Positions 24,830 through 37,584 of a DNA stretch of 64,000 nucleotides are shown here, in pieces. The position numbers and the translations under genes are program-made. Every line of letters starts with the position of its first letter. Within the stretch, counting starts at the first letter, position 1. The DNA is taken from NCBI RefSeq assembly GCF_030272615.1, contig NC_081405.1:160352317-160416316 (forward strand), written 5' to 3'. The DNA comes from Cryptomeria japonica. Lineage: Eukaryota; Streptophyta; Pinopsida; Cupressales; Cupressaceae. The notes beneath the pieces were generated by a model. The model did not search any database. It was not told where the DNA came from and was given only the letters and a program-made list of their open reading frames with translations.

Positions 24830-26390
24830 CTTCATGTACTTTCGTAGTACCTTTTTGTACGTGTGGGCACATATTTAAGGTACAATTCAAAGAAAAATGA
24901 TGTCAATAGATATGGTTGTCCCCATCTATATACTTCTCTAGTACTGTATGATTTACATTTCAATGTTGACCCCTCTATGGATGGTATTAAATGTTGGAAT
25001 CTTAAGATGAAAAATAAATTTTAACACCCACACCAAAACCTAAATAGACTATCTTGAGTATTCATGTTTAGGATAATAGATTTGAGGATGAAATATCATG
25101 AATTTATAATGACAAAAGAATAAGAACCTATTGGTTTGTGAGTGGTTGGGGACAAAATCTTATCGGCTAAAGATCAATTATCACCTTGAGGCTGTGATTA
25201 AGCTTTAATGGTGGTTGACATTGGTGATATTTTTCATCATTTCTATTAATGTAAAAAAATTCTTTTATCTATTGGGTATTGTAAATCAAGTTTAAATAGG
25301 TATCAATGATTGTAAAATCTCTATTTCCTAGTAGGGTTACTATATTTGAGCAAATGTTCCAATTTGTAATTATTTCTCATTTATAGTTAACCCATGACAT
25401 AATATTAGAGTTTGATATTATGTTTTTTATTATAAGGGAAATTTTTTAGGTTTGCTAAATATGGGAAACATAGCTTAGTATTTGTTAATATTCATGGCCA
25501 AACTTGGTTTTTACTAAGTTCAATACATGTATTTAAAGATACAATTTATCTTTAGTGATGAACCCTACCCATAGTATTAGAGTATGTCAAACTATGGAAG
25601 TATGTTATTGAGTCCTAGAGGCTGCTATATAATTATTAATGTATTTTGGGGGAGTTAATGAAGTCTAAAGAAAATTTTGGAGTTGTTAATGCTATTGGTA
25701 AACATTAATGTAAAATTTAGGGTTTGCATGGTTTCAAATTTGATATTACTAAAGCTATCAAACATTCACCTCAAATATTTGGTTGTGACATTCTAAGGAA
25801 TATATAAACAATAGATTTAAATAATATTTATATAAGATTCAATGAATATGCCATACCCAAATTTTAAAACTAGGGCAAACAAATAAACTAACAATTGTTT
25901 TTGAGACTTTATTGAAAAATTACTAAAGTCTTTTAAAATAATTGTATGATGATGCCAATGTTCAAAATATTTTTAATAATGATAATTTACATTGTAACTA
26001 AAGTTAATATTCTAGTTTGATAGCAAAATAATAATCTTATGTAATAACTCTAATAGTACTTATAATAGAAATATTAGAATCCTTAATATTAAAATTGTAC
26101 TTTCTTATTAATATTATTTTTTTATTAAAGGGTAAAATAGGTTTTGAAGGGACTTGAAACCCCATTTACAAAACACTGCCAACAGATTTAAGGCATAGTT
26201 AACTAGCAACCAAACAACACTAAACATAAAGAAACAAAATAGCTAATGCAAAAACAAGGGGAACCCTAATATATTTTCTTACAAGTCTCGACTTTTTCTA
26301 ATTCTTGATAATAAAAGTTCTTATGAAGGTTAGCCAAGCCTAGCAACACTTTTTTCTCATCTTCAAAAGATTTCTTCGTGCTCCCTCTAG
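24830..26390. other. AT-rich intergenic DNA, no gene seen
   Basis: No ORF above about 60 codons, no repeats of note and no RNA gene recognised. Confidence 0.5.
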
Positions 26391-27130
26391 TTCGAGAGCT
26401 CTATCCTTTCTTACTAAATTGTTGAACCTGTTTACCCTTTTCCTTGATGCTTTGCTCTTCATTCTTGTTCCTAGTGATGGTGGTCTCTACAACATCCTCC
26501 CTTTTCAAATCCTTGAGATTTTCGATCAAAATCTTGATACCTTCTATGATCTTTTGAATTGTGCGGTGGCTAATTTTCACCACACCTGCCAATTTTTGGT
26601 TAACTTCAAGCAATCTATCCTCCAAAATTCTATTTTTTTTATCAAAATAATTCCGCATCCATTGGTCATTTCATCAAGCCTACAATAAATCTACTTATCC
26701 TTAGTTAAGCTCCTACCCTCTCCTCATTCATCCCAAATTGTTATCCACCTTAACCTAGAAGGTACTTACTTGTTTCATATTGATCTTGTTAATTTAAAGG
26801 AAAAATAATATGGATAATTAAAACTGATCCATAACCCTTTCTCTAGCAAGTCCCAACACATCATAAATTTCTTCTCTATTGGCATGAAGATAGGTAAAAT
26901 CCTTTGAAAGAATGGGTTTAGAAATACCCTAGTCCTCCCTACCTTTGCTAATATTAGGCTAAGAGATTTTATCAATTGATTTTTCTCCCACCTCATCCTT
27001 TCCTTTACCTTTCTTTCTCTCCAAATATGCTCCTAACTTAGTGTTTTCTCCTTGCCCAGTTGTAGGTTTCACATTATCTCTCTCATCATCAATATGGGAA
27101 CCCTTAGTCCATGGATTTATTTCCTCTCTC
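26391..27130 (-). other. Possible decayed minus-strand coding region
   Basis: Minus-strand ORFs of 85 codons (26,401-26,658) and 73 codons (26,775-26,996), with further open pieces toward 27,130, look charged and Lys/Glu-rich as in retroelement ORF1 or gag linkers. No diagnostic motif is present, so this is a weak guess. Confidence 0.2.
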
Positions 27131-27183
27131 ACCTTTTAGTCAATATAGTCTTCCTTCTCTTACCCTCCTTCGATAGAGGATGA

Positions 27184-27232
27184 GAGTGTTGATCACACCA
27201 CATGACTAAGGGGGGGTGAATCGGTCTAGGCC
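27184..27232 (-). mobile_element. Possible LTR end, minus strand
   Basis: On the minus strand CCGATTCACCCCCCCTTAG is followed by GTCATGTGGTGTGATCAACA. This resembles the GATTCACCCCCC motif near the end of the Copia LTR at about 51,220. No matching primer site is seen downstream and the LTR start is not identified. Confidence 0.3.
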
Positions 27233-30200
27233 ATAAACAATTTATCTTTAAGCCCTTAAACTTCAAACCACAATTACCACAATTATATATTATCTCCGCA
27301 ATAATGAAACATGAAACCACAAAACACAGTACACAAGAGAACACCATATTTATGCATACAACCCTAAGTATGGAACAACCATAGTAAGAATCACACATAC
27401 AATATGAATAATGATTACAATGTTTTGGGCTCAAGGCTAAGGAAGCTCACTACTCTTGATTTTGGACTTGCAAGACTAAGACGCGTAACCTTAGGGAAAG
27501 ATGCAATAAACTTGCATTACTGAGATGCACAATCTCAGGGAAAGATACAAATCTACACAAGTTGCCAAAAGGACACACTATCTTTCGATATGCATAGGAA
27601 AATCATGAATTGAAATGAACAAGATCTTCTAATCATGAAACTACCCTTGAAGCACTATGGCAAACGAAAAATATCATGGAAAACATAACTCACACATTCA
27701 TTATCTTAAAACTTAGTCGCACTAAAGGATATGATTATCAAATTTCATCACAAATTGAAATTCACACTTTTGCTTCTCCGCATAATGCCTGCATACCATT
27801 CACAATCAATCCACATCAATTCACACATCTTCTCATCTTAATGTACTACGTTATTCATTGAAACCCTCAACTAGGTTGGCCATAGACAAATTATACATAA
27901 ATTACACAAGATCGACCACTAGGAGTGCAACTACACCAAATGCAGTACACCCTAGGAGATAAAGGGGACCCAAATACATCACAACAAGTTTTCAAAAGAG
28001 GACTCCAATGAACCACTCATACTAGCACCTCTTCCAAAGTTGACATCAAACGTAACATGTAGATAACCAATAAAGAATGTTAACTGATCAACCCAAAAAC
28101 ATCACCCAAAGAAAATTACTCAATGTGGATCTTCACATCCCATGGTAATACCCATAAGAACACTATAAATCAACCTCCAATGTATATCCAGACCAAAAGA
28201 GTATGATTTAAATAAGATAAGCCAACCGAGTTAGTCAAAGACCAACAAAACTGATCACACTAAATAATAGAACAACGTAACTTTACTTGTCAAGAAAACC
28301 AACACATGAAATTTGAATTGGAACACGACACAAACTATATGAACATGTCCTCCAAGCCACAACACAATAACCAACATTGTGGAGCAATGTGGGGCATTAT
28401 CTAGACCAGTCCTTATAGACAACATCACTATTAGCAAACAACAATAACCAACTTTACCATTCGAGCAACTAAGAACATGAAAACATGATAGTGCAATATC
28501 CTTGGAACATAGAAATCAATTCAAAAACCTCAAGCCATCATCTTCAAAAATTGGAGGAATGCAAAGAATTCTTCTGTAAGGACTTTAAATACTCTTGCCT
28601 GCACAAATTGTAACTTACAATACTATCACCTTCTAAAAACATCTCATACTCAATCAACATCACCTCCAGATAACATAGCAACAATGAACACTCATTTCTA
28701 AACCACATACCACAACTACAACTTCTTCTTGACCTTTGTCACCACTACACATAAACATAAAATCATTTTCACTCGTGACATCAATGACAACACTAAACAA
28801 GTTTGACATTGAGAATGATCATCAACACTTGCAGCTATAATGATGAAAAAAATATTAGGGTTTCCACAATTAGATATATGAGAACCACTAATATTTTTAC
28901 TTGAGGACCATTACATTAAACAAGGGGAAAACCCAATAGATATAGCCACCTATCAACAAGGATAGGGCTGAGAATTCTATTAGATTTACTAGATTTGAAT
29001 TGAATACCCTCTTTTAAGTTGAACTGTGAAAATTCTAAAATTAGGGTAAATGTGTCGAAATGGAAGTAATTATGTCTGAACAACGAGCTACAATCGTCAC
29101 ATCAAGACACAAAATTGGATCTGAGCAATGATATTCAGATTTCCAGAAGGAGCTCCTGAAATGTTGGGAACTGTATGCCCATCGCATCGATCTTATGCAC
29201 TTTTCTCTGTCCAAAGGGGAATCTATCTATCACTGTAAATAAAGTTTATCCTGAAGATTACAACTCCATACCTGCTTCTTACACACAAGAATGAAGGGGA
29301 AATAGGTTGGGAATAGGGGTTTTCCTAAGTCAAACCCTAGTTTAGAAATTAACCTTGAATGAAATATTGCAAATACTGAAATAAACAATGGAAAGATATA
29401 CCTCAGATTTGCAATGACTAATAATGATGCTTTTCTTCTTGAATGCAATCACATATGTTGTATGAAATGGAATGAACATGACAAAACCCTAATCATACAC
29501 ACATGCTTGCATATGAATGATGTAATTTTTCCTCACAATGGTTGAATGAAGGAAATGCAGCCTTGAAGATCTCTGAAAATGTGTGATGAACACTTCATGA
29601 ATGCCTTAGGTCGGGTGTAGATGAATACTTATGATGCTTGGATGAAATTAGGTTGATCAAATGTCTTTATATATGAGATCCTAAGTCAATTTACTGATTA
29701 GGTCAACCTCCAATAGTCATATAGAGTCACTAATTCATTTCCCATCAGATAGATAAGTCTCATCCCTCTCTTGAAGGGGGACCAAAGCGCTAGCTCCCTG
29801 GTCCTCCTCAATCAGGGGCCAAAACTAAGGCCTAGAGAGGAGGACACCCCTTTAGAGAATCATTTGGTAGGTGCATATGGCATAAAAAACTAGAGTTAAG
29901 GCACTAAATGGGCCCAGATAGGAGATGAGGGGGAGACACACACACTAAAGTAGGGGCATAAACATGAGGTGTAAATTGACCCGATGACAATTTATGATGC
30001 TACAACAATATCTCTCAATATTAATAGTGTGAAGATCTATGACCACAAACCTTAATTATTGCATTAATGGCAGCTAGGACAATATACTTACCTCTTGTGG
30101 TAAGAAATACAAGCCAATTCCTCCAAGTAAATAATGTTGCTAGTGATACAATGCCACAATTGGAGCAACATGTTAAGAATAAACATTATAACACACTCAA

Positions 30201-31050
30201 GTGATAAGCAGGATGAACAATGAGAAATAGTGAGTGTTTAGAGTTGGGGCATCGGGAATACCCTAGAACTTATTCCACAAGTAAGAGATTGAGGTTTGAA
30301 AAGGAGGCATGTTTGGTGAGAGGAATTCTTAGAACTCTCTAAAAGACTTGCAAAGGAGTAAGGTTTGGTGGAGAGGTATGGCGTACAAGTTTGATAGCTT
30401 GTTGAGAGAATGGGAATGAAGGCAAGGGATCGATGTCAAGTATACTTTAATGGGAAAGTTTGAAAACCCAAGGGAAGTATAGAAGAGAGTGGACTTGGAG
30501 AGAAAGTGAAATTGGGAAGGGAAACTCTATAACCTTATTGGCTTACACTGACTTAAAATATTGGTTATTTCTATACTTAAAATTTTTGGGAATCTTAAAT
30601 AGTTGAGTGAGGGATGATGGAGAATCATTAGTGCACAAATTTTGATAAGAGAGAATACTGGTGATAAGAAACAAGCATTTTGAACTACAACATAGATTAT
30701 GGAAGAAAGGAACATGACAATTTCTTTGTCATCTAAAAGCAATCACCTTCCCTTTAATATGATGGTTATTTTGATGGCAAGTAGAACTTGATGTATAATA
30801 ATTAAAAGCTATTTTCTACAGTATGATTTTCTCAATGATTATGATGCAAATTATATCACAATAATATAATGACACTGTATTTAAATTCCTATGTTATTAC
30901 CTTACATCATTATAAAGCTTGAATTTGATGGCTTGTGTGATATTTCTACATTTTCACCATAAAACACAATCAATTTTTTATAAAGACATTGCATGAAAGA
31001 ATAGATTTTTAATATATTGTGAAAGATTATAAAGCACCATAATTTTTGAA
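27233..31050. other. Intergenic DNA, no gene seen
   Basis: Only short ORFs. A TATA-like TTTATATATGAG near 29,671 precedes a GC-richer stretch (29,760-29,860) that looks like LTR leader material, but no boundaries could be set. The rest is AC-rich or AT-rich. Confidence 0.4.
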
Positions 31051-31190
31051 GGACAACTTTGAACGGACAGCCATCACCAAAAATTTGTTTGTCAAGTAAG
31101 GTTGACTGTCAAATTTAAACTTTAAGGCAACTTTGAATGGATAACCATCACTAGAAATTTGGTTGTCAAATAAGTTTAACCATCAAATTA
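31051..31190. repeat. Diverged tandem duplication, about 75-bp period
   Basis: GGACAACTTTGAACGGACAG at 31,051 and GGCAACTTTGAATGGATAAC at 31,126 begin two copies. Both continue through CCATCAC.A.AAATTTG.TTGTCAA to CATCAAATT or CTGTCAAATT. Confidence 0.75.
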
Positions 31191-31722
31191 CTCGGCCTTC
31201 CATCTCTCTGTCAAAAATTTTAGACGGGAAGTTTTTTAACATAATTTTCAAAATTTAATTCAAAAATCTTATATTTTTTTTTGTGATGAAGGATTTTTCA
31301 ATCTTAAAGTAGTTCTAGCTCCATGAAAGCACGCGGCTTGACATAAAACCTCTTCCACTAAGAACCAAAGACTGAAATCTTATATTAAAAAATATCATAT
31401 GCAATCACATCACACAATGCAAAATCAGTTGAAAGACAAAAAGCAAGTTCATTTTTTTGATATGCTAAATCTGATGCAGGAATAATACGAATTGACTAAC
31501 ACGCGAGGTCCGTTTTGAAACTAGAATAATTGCGACCCAGAAATGAATGGGTTTTCATAGGCTGTAATTATTCTCCAAAAACGCTTTTACGCATATCTGT
31601 TGAGATTGCAAATCCGTTAACAGTCTTTACACCCCTAACTAGAAACTCAGATGATCTTCTTGCTAAATTCAATTCAATGAGCTTATATGACCTCTCTGAG
31701 CGGAACAAAAAATTTATGAAAT

Positions 31723-31726
31723 AAAA
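31723..31726 (-). terminator. Pol III T-run terminator of tRNA-Asp
   Basis: TTTT on the minus strand 14 bases after the tRNA 3' end, the usual RNA polymerase III stop signal. Confidence 0.6.
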
Positions 31727-31739
31727 GGAAGTTATTTAA

Positions 31740-31811
31740 CGCCGTTGCCGGGGATCGAACCCGGGTCACCCGCGTGACAGGCGGCAATACTCACCACTAT
31801 ACTACAACGAC
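31740..31811 (-). tRNA. tRNA-Asp (anticodon GTC)
   Basis: The 72-nt minus-strand sequence folds as a cloverleaf. Acceptor GTCGTTG pairs with CAACGGC, discriminator G, D-arm AGTATAGTGGTGAGTA, anticodon loop CTGTCAC, T-arm CCGGGTTCGATCCCCGG. CCA is not encoded. The A and B boxes are intact (B box GGTTCGATCC). One departure from the usual plant tRNA-Asp is a G where C is expected at position 27, giving a G-G mismatch at the top of the anticodon stem. Upstream there is a TATATAAA element about 45 bases away and ACAA near the expected start, as in plant tRNA genes. Confidence 0.95.
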
Positions 31812-33640
31812 ACTTTGTTCGTTTAATTTGAAACTTTGTTTATTTAATGTTTTTATATAAAATAAAAACGTTTTGGCGACCGGGAAAAGAGCCTATACAG
31901 CGTCACGTAATCTCTACTTCGTAGTTTAATTAATTGATGAAAATTTTGAAGAATAAATGGGGACCTCATTTGCTGTGATTTAAATTTGGCATTTAATTTG
32001 AAAATTTACAATAATTTTATTCTATAGTTTCACACTTTTGTTATGTAGAAATTGTAGGGTCTAGTAAATCAAGTATTTTCACTTAGATTAAGCCATTTGA
32101 ATTTTTTACACCATCATAATTAGAGGTCTTTATCTATATTATCTCTATTATATGAAATTTTCACTTTAGTTTATTTTTAATTTATTTAAATTATTTAATT
32201 AGATAATTTATTATAAATTAAAATAGAAAATAATTTTAATATAATTATAAAGATAATAAAATATTTCTTAAATTTAATTTAGGTTAATTAAGTTAATATG
32301 ATAAATTAGAATAATTGAAATTAATATTTTTTAAAATCAATTTGATTATAGAATATGAATGTTGGTATTTTGCTAAATTAATTCATGTCAATATAAAAGA
32401 TTGATAATATTGGAGTATAAACTATCTCTAAGTTATATGCAAGCTTACAAATCTATGTGAGTTGATCTAATGACTCTAGGTCAGTTTCATGTCATGATTT
32501 GTGACTTGTACATCTTATATGATGCATTATATACTTTTTCTTTGTAATTTATCAAATTTTTCATTTTATATTGATTTTTAATGACTAACAATATTAAAAA
32601 TAACTTGAGTGAGATTGTTAGATCACTAGGGTCAAGTTCTCATAGTTCAACCCCCTCAAAACACTAGTTTTACAATCCTAAAACAATTGAAAAATAACAA
32701 GCAAGCGACATATATGATGATTCTAATGCAAGTATCAATTCCTTGTAAAGATCCAAAGTGAAATATTCCTATTTTAAGTTCTGATCCAAAATTTGATTAA
32801 TACACAAACAAATGTCTTTAAACACAAAGATATGATAATTTATCACATATGTGTATTGAGTTGGCTCTCAATGATTATGTGAAAATTAGAGCATCAATTT
32901 TGATTTTGGGAAGCTCTCTAAATAATTATTGATATATTTTTATTTTTCTTTTTTCTTTTTAATTTCTAAATTTTATTCTAAAATCACAATATATAACTTG
33001 AGATTTTATATTAACTAGTATTAATAATTTGATATAAGATTTAAAAGTTACATTGTTAGTGAAAAAGTAAGTGAAATTCTATAATACATTTTATATTCAT
33101 TTTTATTTCTAAATTTATTTTAAAAGATTAATAATTATATAAAGACTTAATTTCATAAGAGTTTGAAATAAATAAAGAAATAAAATGCATAAGATATTCT
33201 TTCACAATAAAAAAATCAAATAAAATTGATAATGTTTTAAAAATTAATTGGAACAATTTCATGTATGGCCATGCTATAGCAATGCAATATACATTGACTT
33301 ATTTTCATTTGATAATAGATATGTCTAAAAAGTAATCACCATCTTCATATTTTTCTCATTCATAAATCTGGTTGCATGATAACTCATGGAAGATATCTGA
33401 ATCACTCTGTTATGATCTATATCATCCCTAAAATTAACATCTAAATTATTAAGTTTAGTTAATTTGTTCATTCTTTTAAAGAGATTGGTGTTTTCCATAT
33501 ACATTTATAATGAATCTAAGTTCGAATGAAAAATGCCTATGATAGGCATACTTTCCAAAAGATTTGATTCATTTCTACCACATCTAACCTTTTTAAATTC
33601 CTAGTAACATCAGAACACATTAATAGAACCATGGGAATAG
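31812..33640. other. Very AT-rich intergenic DNA, no gene seen
   Basis: Dense TTTAATTTAA-type words and no ORFs of interest. Confidence 0.6.
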
Positions 33641-33650
33641 TTGACTTTAA

Positions 33651-34000
33651 TCTTCTTCTTTTTTTATGGAGGTCCAGACCTGCGAGCACGACAACCCAGC
33701 AAGGGCATGAAGCCCACGAGTTGCCAGCCCAGCGAGGGCCTTCACAAAGTATTTTTTGCCACCTGATACGGGGGCATGAGCCAATAGGCTGAACCTCTTC
33801 GGCTAAGAGCCAAGGACTGAGGGGTATCCATTTCGCCAAATTCGCCCGAGGCATGATCCAACCTCATCCCTTATGATGTCAGAGCCTTGCACTCGACAAG
33901 ACTTGATCCTTGGTGGGCTCATTTTGAGCCGTTCAACTTCACCAGTAGACCAAGGGCCCATTGACAGATTTTCAATTTTCATCTGCTCTTCCTCTATAAG
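33651..34000 (-). mobile_element. GC-rich island, possible retroposed fragment
   Basis: A sharply GC-richer block inside AT-rich DNA. Read on the minus strand it ends GGTCTGGACCTCCAT followed by an A-rich tract (complement of 33,651-33,666), as expected of a SINE or other retroposed sequence. It contains the repeated word GCCCT(C/T)GCTGGG. Minus-strand ORFs of 105 and 86 codons have no recognised domain. No target-site duplication was found. Confidence 0.3.
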
Positions 34001-34063
34001 TACATGAGTACATTCAACACTATCACTATCTTCATAAGAAACATTAAGAGATTCATCATGCAC

Positions 34064-34900
34064 AACCTCAATTATTATTTTTCATCTTCTTCCAACATTG
34101 GTCTCAAGGACAAATAATTCTCCAACTTCTGAACCCATGATCTAGCAGAACACTTATCAGAATATGACTTAAAAATCTTAATTAAGTAAATTTTCTACTT
34201 CATGAGAATTCAACAACTACAAGTATATTAAATTTAGAGAAATATTGGGGATATTTGTTTGGAAATAAAATCTATAATACAACATATCATTGCTCTTGGG
34301 TATTTAATCATAATAGTTAAGGTATAAGATGAGAATGTGAAGTACTTGGCTATCGGATAGACTTAAGTGTGGTAAGATTATGTTATAGAATAGTAATTAT
34401 AAAGGAACTTGCTTTAGACATATTCTTATTTATGGAGCATGTCTTTGATTTATTAATGTTTAAACTATGAGTTTTATGTGTAATATTGATGTAGTATATA
34501 TTTAGTACGTATGCCTCAATGAGTTTCTAATATTTAATCAAAAGTATTATTTGTTGATCATTTTTTATTTAAATAGCTTATCTTGATGTTTGAAGATTTT
34601 TAGTTTGTAGTAAAGATGGAGTTGTCATATACTTTTTAGAATTATGACGTGCTCTCTTTTAAGAAACCCATGTGCTTAATTATTTTCTATGGGATGAAGT
34701 GGGTGAATTGACTTTCATGTGTGTAAATCATCAGAAAGAAATGCATGAATGCACTCTTGTGTTCTCTCCATGTTTGAGATAAATTCCTTTTATGTTATCT
34801 CTTGGAATAAATGTGATTGAGATGGAGTTGGGATCTCAAAATGATTTTAGATAGTTAAGCAATGATTGTTTCTTTTGTCTTCATATTTATGTTTGTAGAC
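34064..34900. other. AT-rich intergenic DNA, no gene seen
   Basis: No long ORF or recognised element; it leads into the LTR-like block on its right. Confidence 0.5.
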
Positions 34901-35674
34901 AACTAAAATTGTCCTATCTATTTAATAAATATTATTTTATTTATTTAATTATTTTATCATAAGTCTTATATTGATTAAATAAATTCTTATTTATTTAATT
35001 AATTCATTAATCCTCTTCTAAGTCTTTCCTCATTTAAATAAATACTTTTATTTATTTAAATTATCCTTTTCCTAAATTAAATAAATATTTTATTTATTTA
35101 AATGATCCCACTTCTTTTATTAAATAAATAAATCTTTATTTTTTTAATTAATTATTAGTTTTTTCTTCTATGACACATGTCACTTATCTCTTAATTATTT
35201 TCTTACCTACCCTCTTACTATTTTTATTATTTCTTCTACCTACCATTTAATTCCAGCTAACCATTTATCATTTTCACCTTTTAATCTTATCCCTCCATTT
35301 CCTAAAGTGTCTCCTATATAAGAGGATGTTTCCTTCATTATCAACCTTAATCACCTAATCAGTCAATCGATCTTATGCAATCAAGATTTCTTGCGATCAA
35401 GCTACTTCAACCGCAATCCAATCTTTGTTGAGCTCTTGTGCACACATAAAATTTGAGAGCAAATATATCAAACAAGATCAATGGAGATAGGAGACAATAG
35501 AGATTGAAACCCTACTTGACAAGTGAATGGTAATATTGTTTGTTTTGTTTATTTCATGATCTTAGGTTTCTTCATTTGTGTATGGTGAATGTTTGGTTGT
35601 AGAACTAGGATTTATTGTGGCTGGATCTTTATGGTTTTACAATAAGTTTTCACCATCATTTTTCACCATATACA
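34900..35674 (+). mobile_element. Old LTR (element A), left boundary uncertain
   Basis: AT-rich repeats of TTATTTATTTAAA type are followed by a TATA box CTATATAAG (35,314-35,322). The block ends ...ATACA at 35,674, then TTT and a TGG-starting putative primer site. The same order (AT-rich block, TATA, ...CA, TTT, TGGCATGC) occurs at 51,700-52,947, which suggests related elements. Confidence 0.5.
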
Positions 35675-35677
35675 TTT

Positions 35678-35695
35678 TGGCATGCTCGGTGGGAC
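35678..35695 (+). promoter_or_regulatory. Putative primer-binding site (element A)
   Basis: TGGCATGCTCGGTGGGAC starts with TGG (complement of tRNA CCA) three bases after the LTR end. A close relative is at 52,930-52,947. The matching tRNA was not identified. Confidence 0.45.
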
Positions 35696-36123
35696 TCATG
35701 TCCCTTTTATATCTAACATTTTATTTGCAAATCGAGATTTTTGTGAAGTTGTACATCAGATTTGCGATGATTCTAATTTATTTCGTGTCTACGACTAGTT
35801 TTTCCACGTTTACATTCTATTTCCACATTTATGCTTCCTATTTTTGCCTATTTTTTTCTATCGGTTTTGCAAGTTCCAGATCTTGGAACAACATCTGTGC
35901 GTGATATTTTCCCGTCTCTGATCATAAATTACGTCTATACTGGATATTTTTTGTGTTTCTATATTTTATGTGGTTGCAGGTGCTGGTTTATCAGGAATCG
36001 CATCTGTGACTTATATTTCCACGTCTATGTATGAAGACTGTCTTTGCGTTCTTGCTTTCCATGTCTGTGTTTCTATTTGACCATCAGGTTCCAAATCTTT
36101 GATTTCGAGTCTGTGCTTCACAT
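35696..36123 (+). other. Leader of old LTR element A, left part
   Basis: T-rich leader with repeated CACGTCT / GTCTGTG words that continue past the Copia insertion at 51,274 (ATTTCGACGTCTGTGTTT). This supports one interrupted sequence. The 108-codon ORF at 35,578 is not considered real. Confidence 0.5.
36119..36123. repeat. Target-site duplication CACAT (Copia), left
   Basis: CACAT recurs exactly at 51,269-51,273. Confidence 0.9.
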
Positions 36124-37478
36124 TGTTGGCATTTGCATGAAGATTGCATTAATGATATGTTATGTGTCATTGATGTCAATTAAACCGATAATGATATTGT
36201 TGTAATATTGTTACTGTAACCGGTAGGAAGAATTTATGGAGTGAACCTGTAACCGGTGTAAACCTTATCTATTGTTGTAACCGGTAAACCCTACTTGTTG
36301 TTTTTGATAAACCCTAACCGATTAAGTCTGGTGAATTGGTTATATTTGTTTATGATCCGATGATGAGGGGTAATGATTATGACACATATGATTATTGTAT
36401 GAAGATAATTCCAAGAGATTTTGGTGAGTTGTTATAACGGTTTTTGTCTAGGGAATGAATAAATGTATTGCATCTAATGCAAAGCGCGCGATGAGTTACT
36501 AAGTTCAATGAAGTGGTGATCAAGGAGCGATCAAGGTTTTCTTGATTGATGTGCAAAGATTGCTATGTAATCCAACGGTCATACTTGAACCGATTTGTTT
36601 GTAATCTCTATGAGAATTAGGTTTTTGATGTATTACTGACCTGATTGATTTGTTTATAAGGTCGATGAAGTTATTTAGTTTAATGAATTGGCAAAGAGAT
36701 AGACACGGTTCAGTTGAGTGTGTGGTTGTCGAACCAGATGATGTATCTACAGTTTGAGTAAAGGCAGATAGGAACATGAAATGGATCTGATCAAGAAAGT
36801 GTAGTGCTATTGAGATAGATCAACAAACTCCCGTTGTTTTCTAACAATTACAGAAGAATTGAAATCCCCTAACTGGGTAAGCTCTAACAAGCTTTGTGCT
36901 ATTCAAATCCTCTAACAAGGTGGTCCATTAGATTGGATTTTTAAATCCTCTATCAAGGTTACTCCTTACAGGGTATTGCTTCTAACAAGGCATTTGTAGT
37001 CAATCCCTTAACCGGGTGATTCCTAATAGGATTAGTTCTTAACATCACTTTTTGTAAAACTTTAACAGGCTAGGTTCCTAATAGGGTGAACTTCAAAAGA
37101 GTTTAGATAGTTATCTTGTGCGTCTCATCTCACCGTGTTTTTTTACCTATTTTGGTTTCCACGTCAAAAATATGTGTCAAGTGGTGAATGTTTTTGTGGT
37201 TATGTTTTCATGGTTGATTTACTTAACTATTTTGATAAGTCATGATAACCGGAAGTATTGAGATATGAAGAAGTTGTTTACTGTTAATTTGTTGTGACAG
37301 TCAATCAGTTTATCCTATGAGTTTTTATCTTGACAGAGGTATTACATTATTATTTTTAGTTTACTTTGAGGGATTGATTTTTGAGATTGGTGAAGTTTGT
37401 ATCATTTTTTCTATCTGCTGATTCACCCCCCACCCTCTCAGTAGTTGACTGAATACTTATTCTTTCATCATACCATCA
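36124..37478 (+). repeat. Copia 5' LTR
   Basis: Starts TGTTGGCATTTGCATG and ends TCATCATACCATCA. Contains recurrent AACCGGT words near the start and CTAACAAGG-type words around 36,840-37,080. Confidence 0.95.
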
Positions 37479-37479
37479 A

Positions 37480-37490
37480 TGGTATCAGAG
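37480..37490 (+). promoter_or_regulatory. Copia primer-binding site (tRNA-iMet type)
   Basis: TGGTATCAGAG, complementary to the 3' end of initiator tRNA-Met, one base after the LTR. Confidence 0.9.
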
Positions 37491-37546
37491 AATTTCAGGT
37501 ACTCTAAGGTCTAAGCCTAACAGCTTAAGGTAAAGATCTGCAGATC

Positions 37547-37584
37547 ATGATGAAGAAGGAAGGTCCAAAGTTTAATAGAGAGAA
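37547..37584 (+). pseudogene. Copia gag, 5' part (split by Gypsy)
   Basis: ATG at 37,547 begins MMKKEGPKFNRE. The reading frame resumes at 45,519 with NYKIW once the Gypsy and one copy of GAGAA are set aside, giving the familiar Copia gag start PKFNRENYKIW. The Gypsy entered between codons 12 and 13. Confidence 0.85.
37580..37584. repeat. Target-site duplication GAGAA (Gypsy), left
   Basis: GAGAA recurs at 45,514-45,518, inside Copia gag. Confidence 0.9.

Noticed and set aside
31740..31757. Match to a tRNA-Asp-type retrotransposon primer site
   Set aside because: The similarity covers the whole cloverleaf, so it is a tRNA gene rather than a primer site.
35578..35904. 108-codon hydrophobic ORF
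   Set aside because: T-rich leader DNA spanning the LTR end and primer site; hydrophobicity follows from composition.
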